Positions 57,224-64,000 of a stretch of DNA of 64,000 nt are shown here, piece after piece; position 1 is the first letter of the stretch; each line of letters begins with the position of its first letter. This stretch comes from Tenacibaculum aquimarinum (lineage in GTDB: Bacteria > Bacteroidota > Bacteroidia > Flavobacteriales > Flavobacteriaceae): NCBI RefSeq assembly GCF_022478115.1, contig NZ_JAKGSC010000007.1:45536-109535 (forward strand), written 5' to 3'. Made by a program: the position numbers and the translations under genes. The notes under the pieces were generated by a model that was not told where the DNA came from, ran no database searches, and saw only the letters and a program-made list of their open reading frames with translations.

Positions 57224-59179
57224 ATGGAACACAACTCAACTTTTCCAATAAAGCAAAATGAACTCAATATGCTTCGTGATGAAGCGAGTGGATATTTAAA
57301 ATCTGTTCAATGGGAGCAAGGAGCAAGAGCAAAGAATAAAGATAATAATGCCAAAGATGAATCAATTTTACTGTATTTGTCAAGAGCAAATAGCGGAAGT
57401 AGTGTAGAAATTACATCAGTTTCTAAAACAATATTAGCGTTAAAAAAGCGGTTATTGCCAGATTCTTTAGCAATTCCCATCAACTTGAACAAAACATTAT
57501 ATGCGGTTCAAGAAGGATTAACATTAGGAATTTGGATTAAAGATAGCTACAATGACGCTTCAGGTTTATCAAGTCTAGCGGAACGTAAATCGGCTTTAGA
57601 TAATAACGGAAAACGTGAGTTTGAAAGCAAAATGCAAACTGCTACGGCGTTTCAATTATTTGCTACTTCGTATAAGGTTTTACACGATTTAAAACCGTTT
57701 TCTTCGGATGATTTATCTGTAATGAAACAAAAGTTTGCTGGTATTCCAGAGGTTTCTTTAATGTCTCCTTTAAAAGGAATTGCGTGTAGTTTGTTTTATT
57801 TCGATAAGTATTTATCGCACCCAGATATTATAAAATCAGACAAAGATGTAATTGATTTTACAGTTGTTTATTTTGAAGCTTTAATTGATGAAATTCAGTT
57901 ACGTAAAAGTAGTTTAGAGTACACAGAAACTATTGTAGATAGAACATACAAATTAGAAAATAGCGAGTTTGCTGTTTCTGGTTGGGATAATGTTTTTCAA
58001 GGAACTGCAAAAAGTATTGAGTTTAATAAAATTCAGTTCGAGCAAATTGTAGGTAATAAAGACGCAAAACATTTTGGACGTAGATTAACAGAAAGAATGT
58101 TGAGTTACGATTTTGATGCAAAGAAAAATCCGTTTCAAGAATTAGGAGGATTTATGCCTGTTTTTATGGGTTACGGAATTCCAGGAACAGGAAAATCGAT
58201 GTTAATTGCTGCAATTGCAACACGTTTAAAAGAACATTCAGATAATTTAGATATTCCGTTTTTGTTTCACCCAATGCCAGATACTTTAATTAGTACTTTT
58301 CAAGGTGGTTCAGCAGAAAAAATGGTAGAATGGATGAAGCCAATGCAAGATCCAACTAAATTAATTTTTGCACCAATTGATGATGCAGAAAACAATTTAC
58401 AAGAAAGAACTGCACAAGGAGTTTCTGCAGGTGTAAAAGAAGTTATTGGAGTTTTCTTACGTTATACTGAAGGTGCTTATGCTGTAAATTATGGTAATTC
58501 TTCAATCGGATTATTTACCAATTTACCAGAAATGCTAGACAAAGCTGTAATTTCTAGAGTACAAGGAAGGTTTAAAATTGATGGAGCAAGAACTGAGCAC
58601 GACTTTTTAGACCAAGATTATATTTGGTGGAAAAAGTTTGAAAAAACAATGCCAGCATTTGTAAATATGTTAGGGCCTTCAGACTATAAATATTTAGCAG
58701 ATCAAGGTTTGACTAAAAATATGGGAGATATTTTAAATAGTATCGAAAAACCAACTGAAGAGCGTGTTTTAGAAGCTTATGACAGAGCTGAAAACGCTAA
58801 TAAAGCAAATGAGCATATGTTCTTTGCAAGTTTGTATAAAGAAATTCAGAAAATATTTCCTTTTTTCTCTTCAAGAGATGTACGTAATATTCAAAGTGCA
58901 ATTTCACTGCGTTTGACTGATTTCGATTTAGAACCAGATTGGTTCGAAAATCCAGAAACATATTTCAAAAAAGATTACGAAACAAAGTTTAACATGTTGC
59001 AAGAATTAATGAAAGGCAACATGAAAGGGTTAGATTTTTCTGAAATTAGAAGACAAGAAGTGGTACGTTATTTAGATAATGTAGCAACCATTGCAGATAC
59101 AGATTTCAAGAGAAAAGTAGATGCAAGAGTAAATCAAATGAATATTGATTTAGAAGCTAGAGAACAGTTTGGAAAGTAA
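57224..59179 (+). CDS. AAA+ ATPase
   Basis: A 651-residue cytoplasmic ATPase. The first 300 residues are a helical domain not found in well-known AAA proteins. The Walker A is GYGIPGTGKS (316-325), the Walker B LIFAPIDDAE (380-389). A pore-like FQGGSAEKM follows the helix after Walker A, and GLFTNLPEMLDKAVISR (about 429-446) holds the sensor-1 Asn and arginine-finger region. This arrangement fits a classical hexameric remodelling ATPase, not a helicase or protease with extra domains. Its neighbours suggest it acts on the coiled-coil protein or on the membrane components. The specific substrate is unknown. Confidence 0.92.
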   Translation: MEHNSTFPIKQNELNMLRDEASGYLKSVQWEQGARAKNKDNNAKDESILLYLSRANSGSSVEITSVSKTILALKKRLLPDSLAIPINLNKTLYAVQEGLTLGIWIKDSYNDASGLSSLAERKSALDNNGKREFESKMQTATAFQLFATSYKVLHDLKPFSSDDLSVMKQKFAGIPEVSLMSPLKGIACSLFYFDKYLSHPDIIKSDKDVIDFTVVYFEALIDEIQLRKSSLEYTETIVDRTYKLENSEFAVSGWDNVFQGTAKSIEFNKIQFEQIVGNKDAKHFGRRLTERMLSYDFDAKKNPFQELGGFMPVFMGYGIPGTGKSMLIAAIATRLKEHSDNLDIPFLFHPMPDTLISTFQGGSAEKMVEWMKPMQDPTKLIFAPIDDAENNLQERTAQGVSAGVKEVIGVFLRYTEGAYAVNYGNSSIGLFTNLPEMLDKAVISRVQGRFKIDGARTEHDFLDQDYIWWKKFEKTMPAFVNMLGPSDYKYLADQGLTKNMGDILNSIEKPTEERVLEAYDRAENANKANEHMFFASLYKEIQKIFPFFSSRDVRNIQSAISLRLTDFDLEPDWFENPETYFKKDYETKFNMLQELMKGNMKGLDFSEIRRQEVVRYLDNVATIADTDFKRKVDARVNQMNIDLEAREQFGK

Positions 59180-59191
59180 GAATTATTAAAG

Positions 59192-59221
59192 TTGTCATTC
59201 ATGCCTTCGGAGAAATGACAA
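59192..59221 (+). repeat. Degenerate REP-like palindrome, upstream copy
   Basis: TTGTCATT and AATGACAA pair around a decayed centre (CATGCCTTCGGAGA) related to the full element at 59871-59938. It fills the gap between the AAA ATPase stop and the next start. Confidence 0.7.
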
Positions 59222-59231
59222 AAAAATATTA

Positions 59232-59867
59232 ATGAAAGCTAATTTTGTAAAATATTATCTTCCAGTTTTTGGTGTTGCATTGGCAGCGATATTTCCAGTT
59301 ATTCTTTTGAATTACAATTCAAATGAACTTTTGGATATGATAATTGGTTTGTCAACTGTTTTAATTTTTATAACATTATTAGTTGGAACATTAAATTATA
59401 AATTTGGAGATAAATTAAGGGAGAAAGTTCAAAAAAAATCTTTGAAAAAAGGTTTGTTTCAGCAATTTATTTATAATGGTTTTGATAAAAATGAAGTTTC
59501 TGTTTTTGGATATATAGATGATTATTCAGTAACTATATCAGATGAACAAGATTCTCAGCCAAGAAAATGGATAAAAATTGTGATTTTGTTTAATCCTAAA
59601 CAAGAAAATCAATTTATTCCAAGATTTGTTTTTAATAAATTATATGAAAAAGGAAAAAGAAATTATTCTTGGAATTCTAACTGTTTAATTATTGAAAAGG
59701 TTTATGGTTTTAAAATGCCAAAATATATAAGTGTAAGAGGTATAATTAAAGAGGCTATTAGTCTTTTGAAAAATAATAATATTTCCCCAATAAAAGTAGA
59801 AGACTGGAATTTATCAATAGAAGAAAGTGTAAAGCATTATAATCAAACTATAAGTTTAAAAAAGTAA
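59232..59867 (+). CDS. Two-helix membrane protein flanked by palindromes
   Basis: A 211-residue protein. Two N-terminal membrane helices (about residues 9-27 and 34-54) are followed by a basic linker (KLREKVQKKSLKKG) and a soluble mixed domain (EVSVFGYIDDYSVTISDEQD, FNPKQENQFIPRFVFNKLYE). No family is recognised. REP-like palindromes lie directly on both sides, the downstream one three bases after the stop. The gene may therefore be a later insertion between the AAA gene and the 411-residue gene and not a core part of the module. Confidence 0.78.
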   Translation: MKANFVKYYLPVFGVALAAIFPVILLNYNSNELLDMIIGLSTVLIFITLLVGTLNYKFGDKLREKVQKKSLKKGLFQQFIYNGFDKNEVSVFGYIDDYSVTISDEQDSQPRKWIKIVILFNPKQENQFIPRFVFNKLYEKGKRNYSWNSNCLIIEKVYGFKMPKYISVRGIIKEAISLLKNNNISPIKVEDWNLSIEESVKHYNQTISLKK

Positions 59868-59870
59868 ACT

Positions 59871-59938
59871 TGTCATTCCTGCGAAGGCAGGAATCCAAAG
59901 AAACATAAATATAGATTCCTGCCTTCGCAGGAATGACA
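59871..59938. repeat. REP-like perfect palindrome, full copy
   Basis: Two perfectly complementary 25-base arms (59871-59895 and 59914-59938, TGTCATTCCTGCGAAGGCAG plus GAATC) surround an 18-base loop. It fills the gap between a stop at 59867 and a start at 59949. Related copies occur at 44702 and 59192. Such palindromes are typical of REP/BIME-like dispersed elements moved by IS200-type transposases. Confidence 0.9.
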
Positions 59939-59948
59939 GAAAGTAACA

Positions 59949-61184
59949 ATGCAAAAATTAAAAGAAGCAAATTTATATAGAAGTGAATTAATTCCCATTA
60001 GTGGAAAATTAGTTGCGCGATACAACCAATGCTTGTTAAAATTAGGTTTTACAGAAACAAAATTAGCATCATTTACTATAGACGGAATTGGTTGGAGTCC
60101 AGAAATTGCTGAAGAAAAAAATAATCCAAGCTATTTAAATAATGGTGAAGCCAATCCGCATTGTATTCTAATTACACCCTTGCAAAAAGGATTGCCAGTT
60201 TACAATCCGTTTCATTCTTATGATAGAGATTTAATGAAGCTAGTGTTTCAGAAACATGGAGATAAAATTAATAATATTACAAGAGATTCTGCAATTTGTG
60301 TAGATTTTGATCAAAATATCGATGTTTTTTACGATCCATTAGATGTTTTACGATATAAAGATGTTACTGTTAAGTTTCTTTTAATCAATGATTTAGATAA
60401 GGCAAAGAAAGAACAGTTAGCTTTGGTTGAATTGTTTCATAAAGACAATAATTTTATAGACGAAACCATTCATCAGCAGTTATTAGCATCAGCAAAAAAA
60501 TATGGAGATTTAAGAGAAAGAGACCTGAATTTAGAACCCGTTAGTTTTACTACAGATTCTTTTTATACTAAGGCTTTTGGAGGTATTTATGTGTTAAGAG
60601 ATTTTATATTACCAATGTTGGTTTTTGAAAGTGAAGCAACGTATAAAGAAGCTATACAAGATACAATACACGATGTTTTAATGTATCATATCTCGCATCC
60701 AGAATTAATGGAGAAACTTCGAAATCATTCTATTGCAGAGTTTGATTTAGATGAGAAAATGACGTTGAAACGTTACGAACGCATTAAAAAATATGTGCTG
60801 TCTGAATTAGTTAAAGACCCAAAACACCCAATAAAAGATATTTTAGATGATAAAATGTTGTTTAAAGGATATTTGAATAAGTTAGAAATGAATGCTCGTA
60901 AAAAAGTAATGGGAGTAGAGCGTTACCTTGAAAAAGTACAAGTAAATAAAGACTATAAAATTGAAGATATTGTTGATAGTGAAGTGTATTTTGCATTACA
61001 TAATCCGCATTCATCATTAAAACCAAATCATCAAGATTTAATTTGGAAACTCTTAGTTAACGTAGCTCCAAAAGATATTTTATTCTTGTATTGGTATGAT
61101 AAAGAAGAGTTTTACAAGCAATACAAAACTTGGGACGATTCTATGAAAGAATGGGTAATTAATACCATAAAAACTAATTTCTAA
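59949..61184 (+). CDS. Soluble protein of unknown function in the AAA module
   Basis: A 411-residue protein without signal or membrane segments. The N-terminal half has mixed structure (ELIPISGKLVARYNQCLLKL, GEANPHCILITPLQKGLPVY). The central part is helical, and the C-terminus is LYWYDKEEFYKQYKTWDDSM then KEWVINTIKTNF. I do not recognise a characterised family. It lies between a palindrome and the small membrane protein of the module, with short spacing and the same direction as the AAA gene, so it is probably a functional partner. Confidence 0.83.
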   Translation: MQKLKEANLYRSELIPISGKLVARYNQCLLKLGFTETKLASFTIDGIGWSPEIAEEKNNPSYLNNGEANPHCILITPLQKGLPVYNPFHSYDRDLMKLVFQKHGDKINNITRDSAICVDFDQNIDVFYDPLDVLRYKDVTVKFLLINDLDKAKKEQLALVELFHKDNNFIDETIHQQLLASAKKYGDLRERDLNLEPVSFTTDSFYTKAFGGIYVLRDFILPMLVFESEATYKEAIQDTIHDVLMYHISHPELMEKLRNHSIAEFDLDEKMTLKRYERIKKYVLSELVKDPKHPIKDILDDKMLFKGYLNKLEMNARKKVMGVERYLEKVQVNKDYKIEDIVDSEVYFALHNPHSSLKPNHQDLIWKLLVNVAPKDILFLYWYDKEEFYKQYKTWDDSMKEWVINTIKTNF

Positions 61185-61226
61185 AAATTATAACTAACTT
61201 TATAGAGTTAGATAAAAACAAAAATT

Positions 61227-61760
61227 ATGACACTAGAACTCATTGTATTTATAGCAGCAATTTTATTTGGAGCATTGTTGTATTGGAGAGAATCTCAAGG
61301 AAATGGAATCTATCGTTTTTTTAATAAAATGATGAATTCGAAAGAATTACAAATGAAAATCGAAGACAAAAAAGGATTTTTATATCAGCAATCATTATTG
61401 TTGCGATTGGTTTTTATAACCGCTTTATTCTTAATAGGAATTGTAATTACTAAGTTTTTAATTCCTCTTGATTTAGCAACATTATCATTATTTGCTTCTA
61501 TGATTTTCGGAACATTATTAGGAACGTATTTAGCAGGTTTTATCTTTAAATCTAGCGAAGTAATTGATGAAAAATCAGATTCTTTAGAAGATTTAGTAAG
61601 TGATACTATAGAAAAAGGAAAAGACTTTATAGAAGATTTAAAAGCCGATAAAACTGAAGTTAACGAAGATGTAACTTCAAGCACAATTGAGAAGAAAGAA
61701 GAGCCAAAAGCACAAGAAAAAAGTGCAAGAGAAAGATTAAAAGATAAAGGATTGTTATAA
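61227..61760 (+). CDS. Small membrane protein with charged tail in the AAA module
   Basis: A 177-residue protein with three predicted membrane helices: residues 2-19 (LELIVFIAAILFGALLYW), about 54-76 and about 79-105. A long charged cytoplasmic or periplasmic tail (DEKSDSLEDLVSDTIEKGKD, then an Lys/Glu-rich region) ends in ARERLKDKGLL. No family is recognised. It ends nine bases before the 562-residue membrane protein, so the two are almost certainly translated together and may form a complex. Confidence 0.83.
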   Translation: MTLELIVFIAAILFGALLYWRESQGNGIYRFFNKMMNSKELQMKIEDKKGFLYQQSLLLRLVFITALFLIGIVITKFLIPLDLATLSLFASMIFGTLLGTYLAGFIFKSSEVIDEKSDSLEDLVSDTIEKGKDFIEDLKADKTEVNEDVTSSTIEKKEEPKAQEKSARERLKDKGLL

Positions 61761-61769
61761 AATTAAATT

Positions 61770-63458
61770 ATGATAAAAAGATATTGGAAAAAAGGAGCTA
61801 AGCAAAAAACAATAGTATTAATTCTTGTTTTTATTTTATTGCTTACAGCATTCATCTTAAGAGACGATTTTCAACCAGCATTATTATTTCTTAGAAAATA
61901 CATTTTTATAATTCTGTTAAGTTTTGTAGTATTTTTCTTCGGCTTAAGAAGTTTTAGAAAATCTGCAAGTACAGGAAAAAGAATTGGGATCTTACTTGGT
62001 TTAACGCTGTTTTTCGGAGCTTTATATGTTGCGGGTTGGCATTTTAAACTATACGATTATATGAAAACATATAATGTATACAATAATTTAAACAGAATAG
62101 AAATTGTTGAACTTCCACTAACTCAAAATGAGCGAATTCAACCATTAAGAAACATATTTTCTATGGCAAACGAATCGGTAGGGGAAACCAAAGACGTTTC
62201 TTTACCCCACTTGGTTCGTATAGATTCTGTTAATAAATGGACAATGGCAATTCAGCCAACCGAGAAATATGCTTGGCAAGGAATGCGAGACAATACAGAA
62301 GAAGTTTTTTCAGTTTCTAGTACAACTCCTTTTCCGCGTTTTTCTTCAGAAAATCGTATTCCAGTAACATTTTCAATAGGAGAATCTTTACGATTTAGTA
62401 GAAATACCTACAATGCTGTTGTGCAACGTTTCAATATTTTTCAACTATTTGACATGGAACCAAGCGATACATTTTACATGAAAAATGATGCAGGAAAATG
62501 GGTGCAAGTAGTTAGTTTAATAAAATGGAAAGGTTTCTTTTTTCCTTATCCAACTTTTGGCGGCGTTATGGTTGTAGATAGTGGAGAACATGAGTATTTT
62601 GAACGTCTTTTAATGGGAGTAGGAACTTACATTTCTCCTGAGGAAATGAAAAATCACCCATATTTAACAAAGCAAAATACTTTAGCAGAAAAAGTATCTC
62701 GTTTACAAGCAGAATCTTTAAAATTTATTGGAGGTTTTTCAGATCCTTTACCGTGGAATATGGAAACAGCAGTAAAAATTCCTGATTTACCAAAAGACCA
62801 AAATCAGCAACCTTATGTAACCGATTTTAATTTTTCAGACACACAAACAGGTGCATATTCTGGTTTATATCATTGGTTTGGTTTAGAGCCAGTAGGATAT
62901 GAGCGTACAAGTTTAACCTACAGTGTTTTTATTCCTGCAGATGGTACAGATAAGCTGTATTATTACGATCACGCTTCCAAAAAACAAGGTTATGCAGGTG
63001 TTTCTGCAATGCCTTTAAAAGTTGTAGAATCTCGTAAAGAATACGATTGGAGTGCAAATTCTCCGGTTGAGTTTAGACCGTATATAAAAAATATTGCAGG
63101 ACGTAAAAGAATGTTTTTCTTAGGTACCGTTTCTGCTATTAGTAAAACAAATGCGCAGCAATTTGATGGCTCTGCAACACCAGATTTAGCGCTTGTAGAT
63201 AGCGAATATAGAGATGTAGTTTGGATAGATGCAAAACACCCAAGTAAGTGGGATGTTTCTGTATACGAGCAATTGGCAGAAGCTTGGAAAGAAAGTGAAA
63301 CCACAAACAATTATTTCAAAAATAATCCATCTATGGTCTATAATTTAGATCAACAAATTGCAAAAATAGATTCGTTAAAAATGAACACTGTTCAGCAAGA
63401 CAAAAACATCGAAATAGAAAAATTACAAAAGAAGATAGATTCTTTAAAAGGTAATTAA
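61770..63458 (+). CDS. Membrane protein with large extracytoplasmic domain, last gene of the AAA module
   Basis: A 562-residue protein with three N-terminal membrane helices (about residues 14-31, 44-60 and 71-90). A large soluble domain of about 430 residues follows (GYERTSLTYSVFIPADGTDK, WSANSPVEFRPYIKNIAGRK). A short C-terminal coiled coil (IAKIDSLKMNTVQQDKNIEI, then EKLQKKIDSLKGN) ends it. Three helices place the large domain outside the cytoplasm if the N-terminus is inside, as the basic start MIKRYWKKGAKQK suggests. No family is recognised. A structured repeat begins eight bases after its stop, marking the end of the transcript. Confidence 0.85.
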   Translation: MIKRYWKKGAKQKTIVLILVFILLLTAFILRDDFQPALLFLRKYIFIILLSFVVFFFGLRSFRKSASTGKRIGILLGLTLFFGALYVAGWHFKLYDYMKTYNVYNNLNRIEIVELPLTQNERIQPLRNIFSMANESVGETKDVSLPHLVRIDSVNKWTMAIQPTEKYAWQGMRDNTEEVFSVSSTTPFPRFSSENRIPVTFSIGESLRFSRNTYNAVVQRFNIFQLFDMEPSDTFYMKNDAGKWVQVVSLIKWKGFFFPYPTFGGVMVVDSGEHEYFERLLMGVGTYISPEEMKNHPYLTKQNTLAEKVSRLQAESLKFIGGFSDPLPWNMETAVKIPDLPKDQNQQPYVTDFNFSDTQTGAYSGLYHWFGLEPVGYERTSLTYSVFIPADGTDKLYYYDHASKKQGYAGVSAMPLKVVESRKEYDWSANSPVEFRPYIKNIAGRKRMFFLGTVSAISKTNAQQFDGSATPDLALVDSEYRDVVWIDAKHPSKWDVSVYEQLAEAWKESETTNNYFKNNPSMVYNLDQQIAKIDSLKMNTVQQDKNIEIEKLQKKIDSLKGN

Positions 63459-63466
63459 AACTATTT

Positions 63467-63596
63467 GGGCGTTACCCAATAAAAAAGGAGTTATACTAAA
63501 ATGTATAACTCCTTTTTTATTACGTCAGGCTTTCCGCACTCGCTTTTTTTTCATGCTTCAAAAAAGAGCTCAAACAATTGCTACAATCCTTAACGC
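63467..63596 (+). repeat. Flavobacterial structured intergenic repeat, copy 4 (subtype B)
   Basis: It begins GGGCGTTACC and ends CTACAATCCTTAACGC. The first arm is a perfect 19-bp hairpin (63477-63519) with a T-run, resembling an intrinsic terminator. GTCAGGCTTTCCGC and a second hairpin of the ACTCGCTTTTTT/AAAAAAGAGCTCAAAC type follow. The closing arms pair. It is in sense orientation, eight bases after the stop of the 562-residue protein. Confidence 0.88.
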
Positions 63597-63610
63597 GATT
63601 ACTTGCTATT

Positions 63611-64000
63611 TTATCTTCTAATTAATGAGAAATGTCCAGATCTAGTTCTTACAATTCCATTAGTGTCAACTAAGGTTGCTTTAAACCAATAATCGTTAGA
63701 TGGCATTGGTTTGTCTTTATAAAATCCGTTCCAACCTTGTGAGCTAAAACTAAATTCATTAATTACCTTACCTTGTCTATTGTAAATAATAACACTGTTT
63801 TCAGGATAAAAAGTTGTGTTTACACCTTTAATAATCCAGGTATCTTTAACACCATCGTTATTAGGAGTAAAGAATTTTGGAAATTCTACAACAGCAACTG
63901 TATGTGTAGTAACTCCACATCCGTTTTTATCACGAATATGAATTGTATAAATACCACCATTTAGCCCATCAAAAAATGCTTCATCTTGATAATTTACAAT
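63611..64000 (-). CDS. T9SS-sorted surface protein, C-terminal part (partial)
   Basis: The minus strand is open from the window edge to a TAA at 63611, giving 129 residues that end in SGHFSLIRR. It was easy to miss because its start lies outside the window. The sequence EFPKFFTPNNDGVKDTWIIK, then VIIYNRQGKVI and GWNGFYKDKPMPSNDYWFKA, is the gliding-motility-associated C-terminal domain (type B, CHU_C family) used by the type IX secretion system. The residues before it (GGIYTIHIRDKNGCGVTTH) look like the end of an adhesin-type repeat. It is probably a large secreted adhesin or surface protein. Confidence 0.93.
   Translation of the reverse strand: MVNYQDEAFFDGLNGGIYTIHIRDKNGCGVTTHTVAVVEFPKFFTPNNDGVKDTWIIKGVNTTFYPENSVIIYNRQGKVINEFSFSSQGWNGFYKDKPMPSNDYWFKATLVDTNGIVRTRSGHFSLIRR

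Noticed and set aside
42468..63596. Reading the four intergenic repeats as a CRISPR array or transposon ends
   Set aside because: The copies are thousands of bases apart, single, without spacers, and no transposase or target-site duplication is visible next to them.
63773..63964. Plus-strand open frame of 63 codons near the right edge
   Set aside because: It is antisense to the T9SS sorting-domain gene on the minus strand, whose product is clearly recognisable.

Overview
The window is a chromosomal segment from a low-GC marine-type member of the Flavobacteriaceae (Bacteroidota), most like the Polaribacter/Tenacibaculum group. This rests on the rpoB and rpoC sequences, a C-terminal type IX secretion (gliding-motility) sorting domain at the right edge, TANNTTTG-type promoter boxes in place of E. 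coli-like ones, few clear Shine-Dalgarno sequences, and families typical of this phylum (DUF4369, DUF3467, DUF2490, TamB-like and LptD-like proteins). I see no rRNA, tRNA, CRISPR array, prophage or intact insertion sequence.

Layout. 1-8.6 kb: rpoB (5' end cut off by the window), rpoC and a DUF3467 gene. 8.7-14.7 kb, minus strand: a DUF4369 lipoprotein, a DUF819 membrane protein, a DUF2490 protein and a large BNR/sortilin-type repeat protein. 15.0-17.7 kb, minus strand: a tight five-gene operon with an SPFH protein, a tiny DUF4177 protein, a PH-like membrane protein, an alpha/beta hydrolase and a 53-residue ribbon-helix-helix regulator. Its promoter overlaps helically phased GATAT repeats. 17.8-22.8 kb: S1/P1 nuclease, two thioredoxin-fold proteins, an LTA-synthase-like sulfatase and tsaD. 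22.8-29.1 kb: a TamB-like giant and a sodium:solute symporter. 29.2-32.7 kb: a glycolytic cluster pfkA-gap-gap-mgsA with two tandem GAPDH genes. 32.8-38.2 kb: ridA, lptD-like, amidase and MCE genes of the cell envelope. 38.2-45.8 kb: a pair of HdrC/HdrB-like Fe-S proteins and the menaquinone genes menA, menC and menE, with accessory genes between them. 45.8-49.5 kb: two small unknown proteins, yebC and a methylcrotonyl-CoA-carboxylase-like beta subunit. 49.5-54.4 kb: the glyoxylate shunt (aceB, aceA) divergent from a ScfR/RamB-like regulator, with a palindromic candidate operator between them. 54.7-63.5 kb: an uncharacterised same-strand module built from a coiled-coil protein, a AAA+ ATPase, two further soluble proteins and membrane proteins. 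The window ends inside a T9SS-sorted surface protein gene.

The two most interesting signals are as follows. First, a family of structured intergenic repeats has four copies here. All lie in sense orientation 5-9 bases after a stop codon, share closing arms GGCGTTA/TAACGC, and fall into two subtypes with variable but still base-paired internal arms. Second, the 54.7-63.5 kb module combines a coiled-coil protein with acidic DLL-type motifs at both ends, a AAA+ ATPase and a three-helix membrane protein with a large extracytoplasmic domain. It could be an undescribed envelope machine. A separate short palindrome (TGTCATTCCTGC type) occurs three times, twice flanking one gene inside that module.
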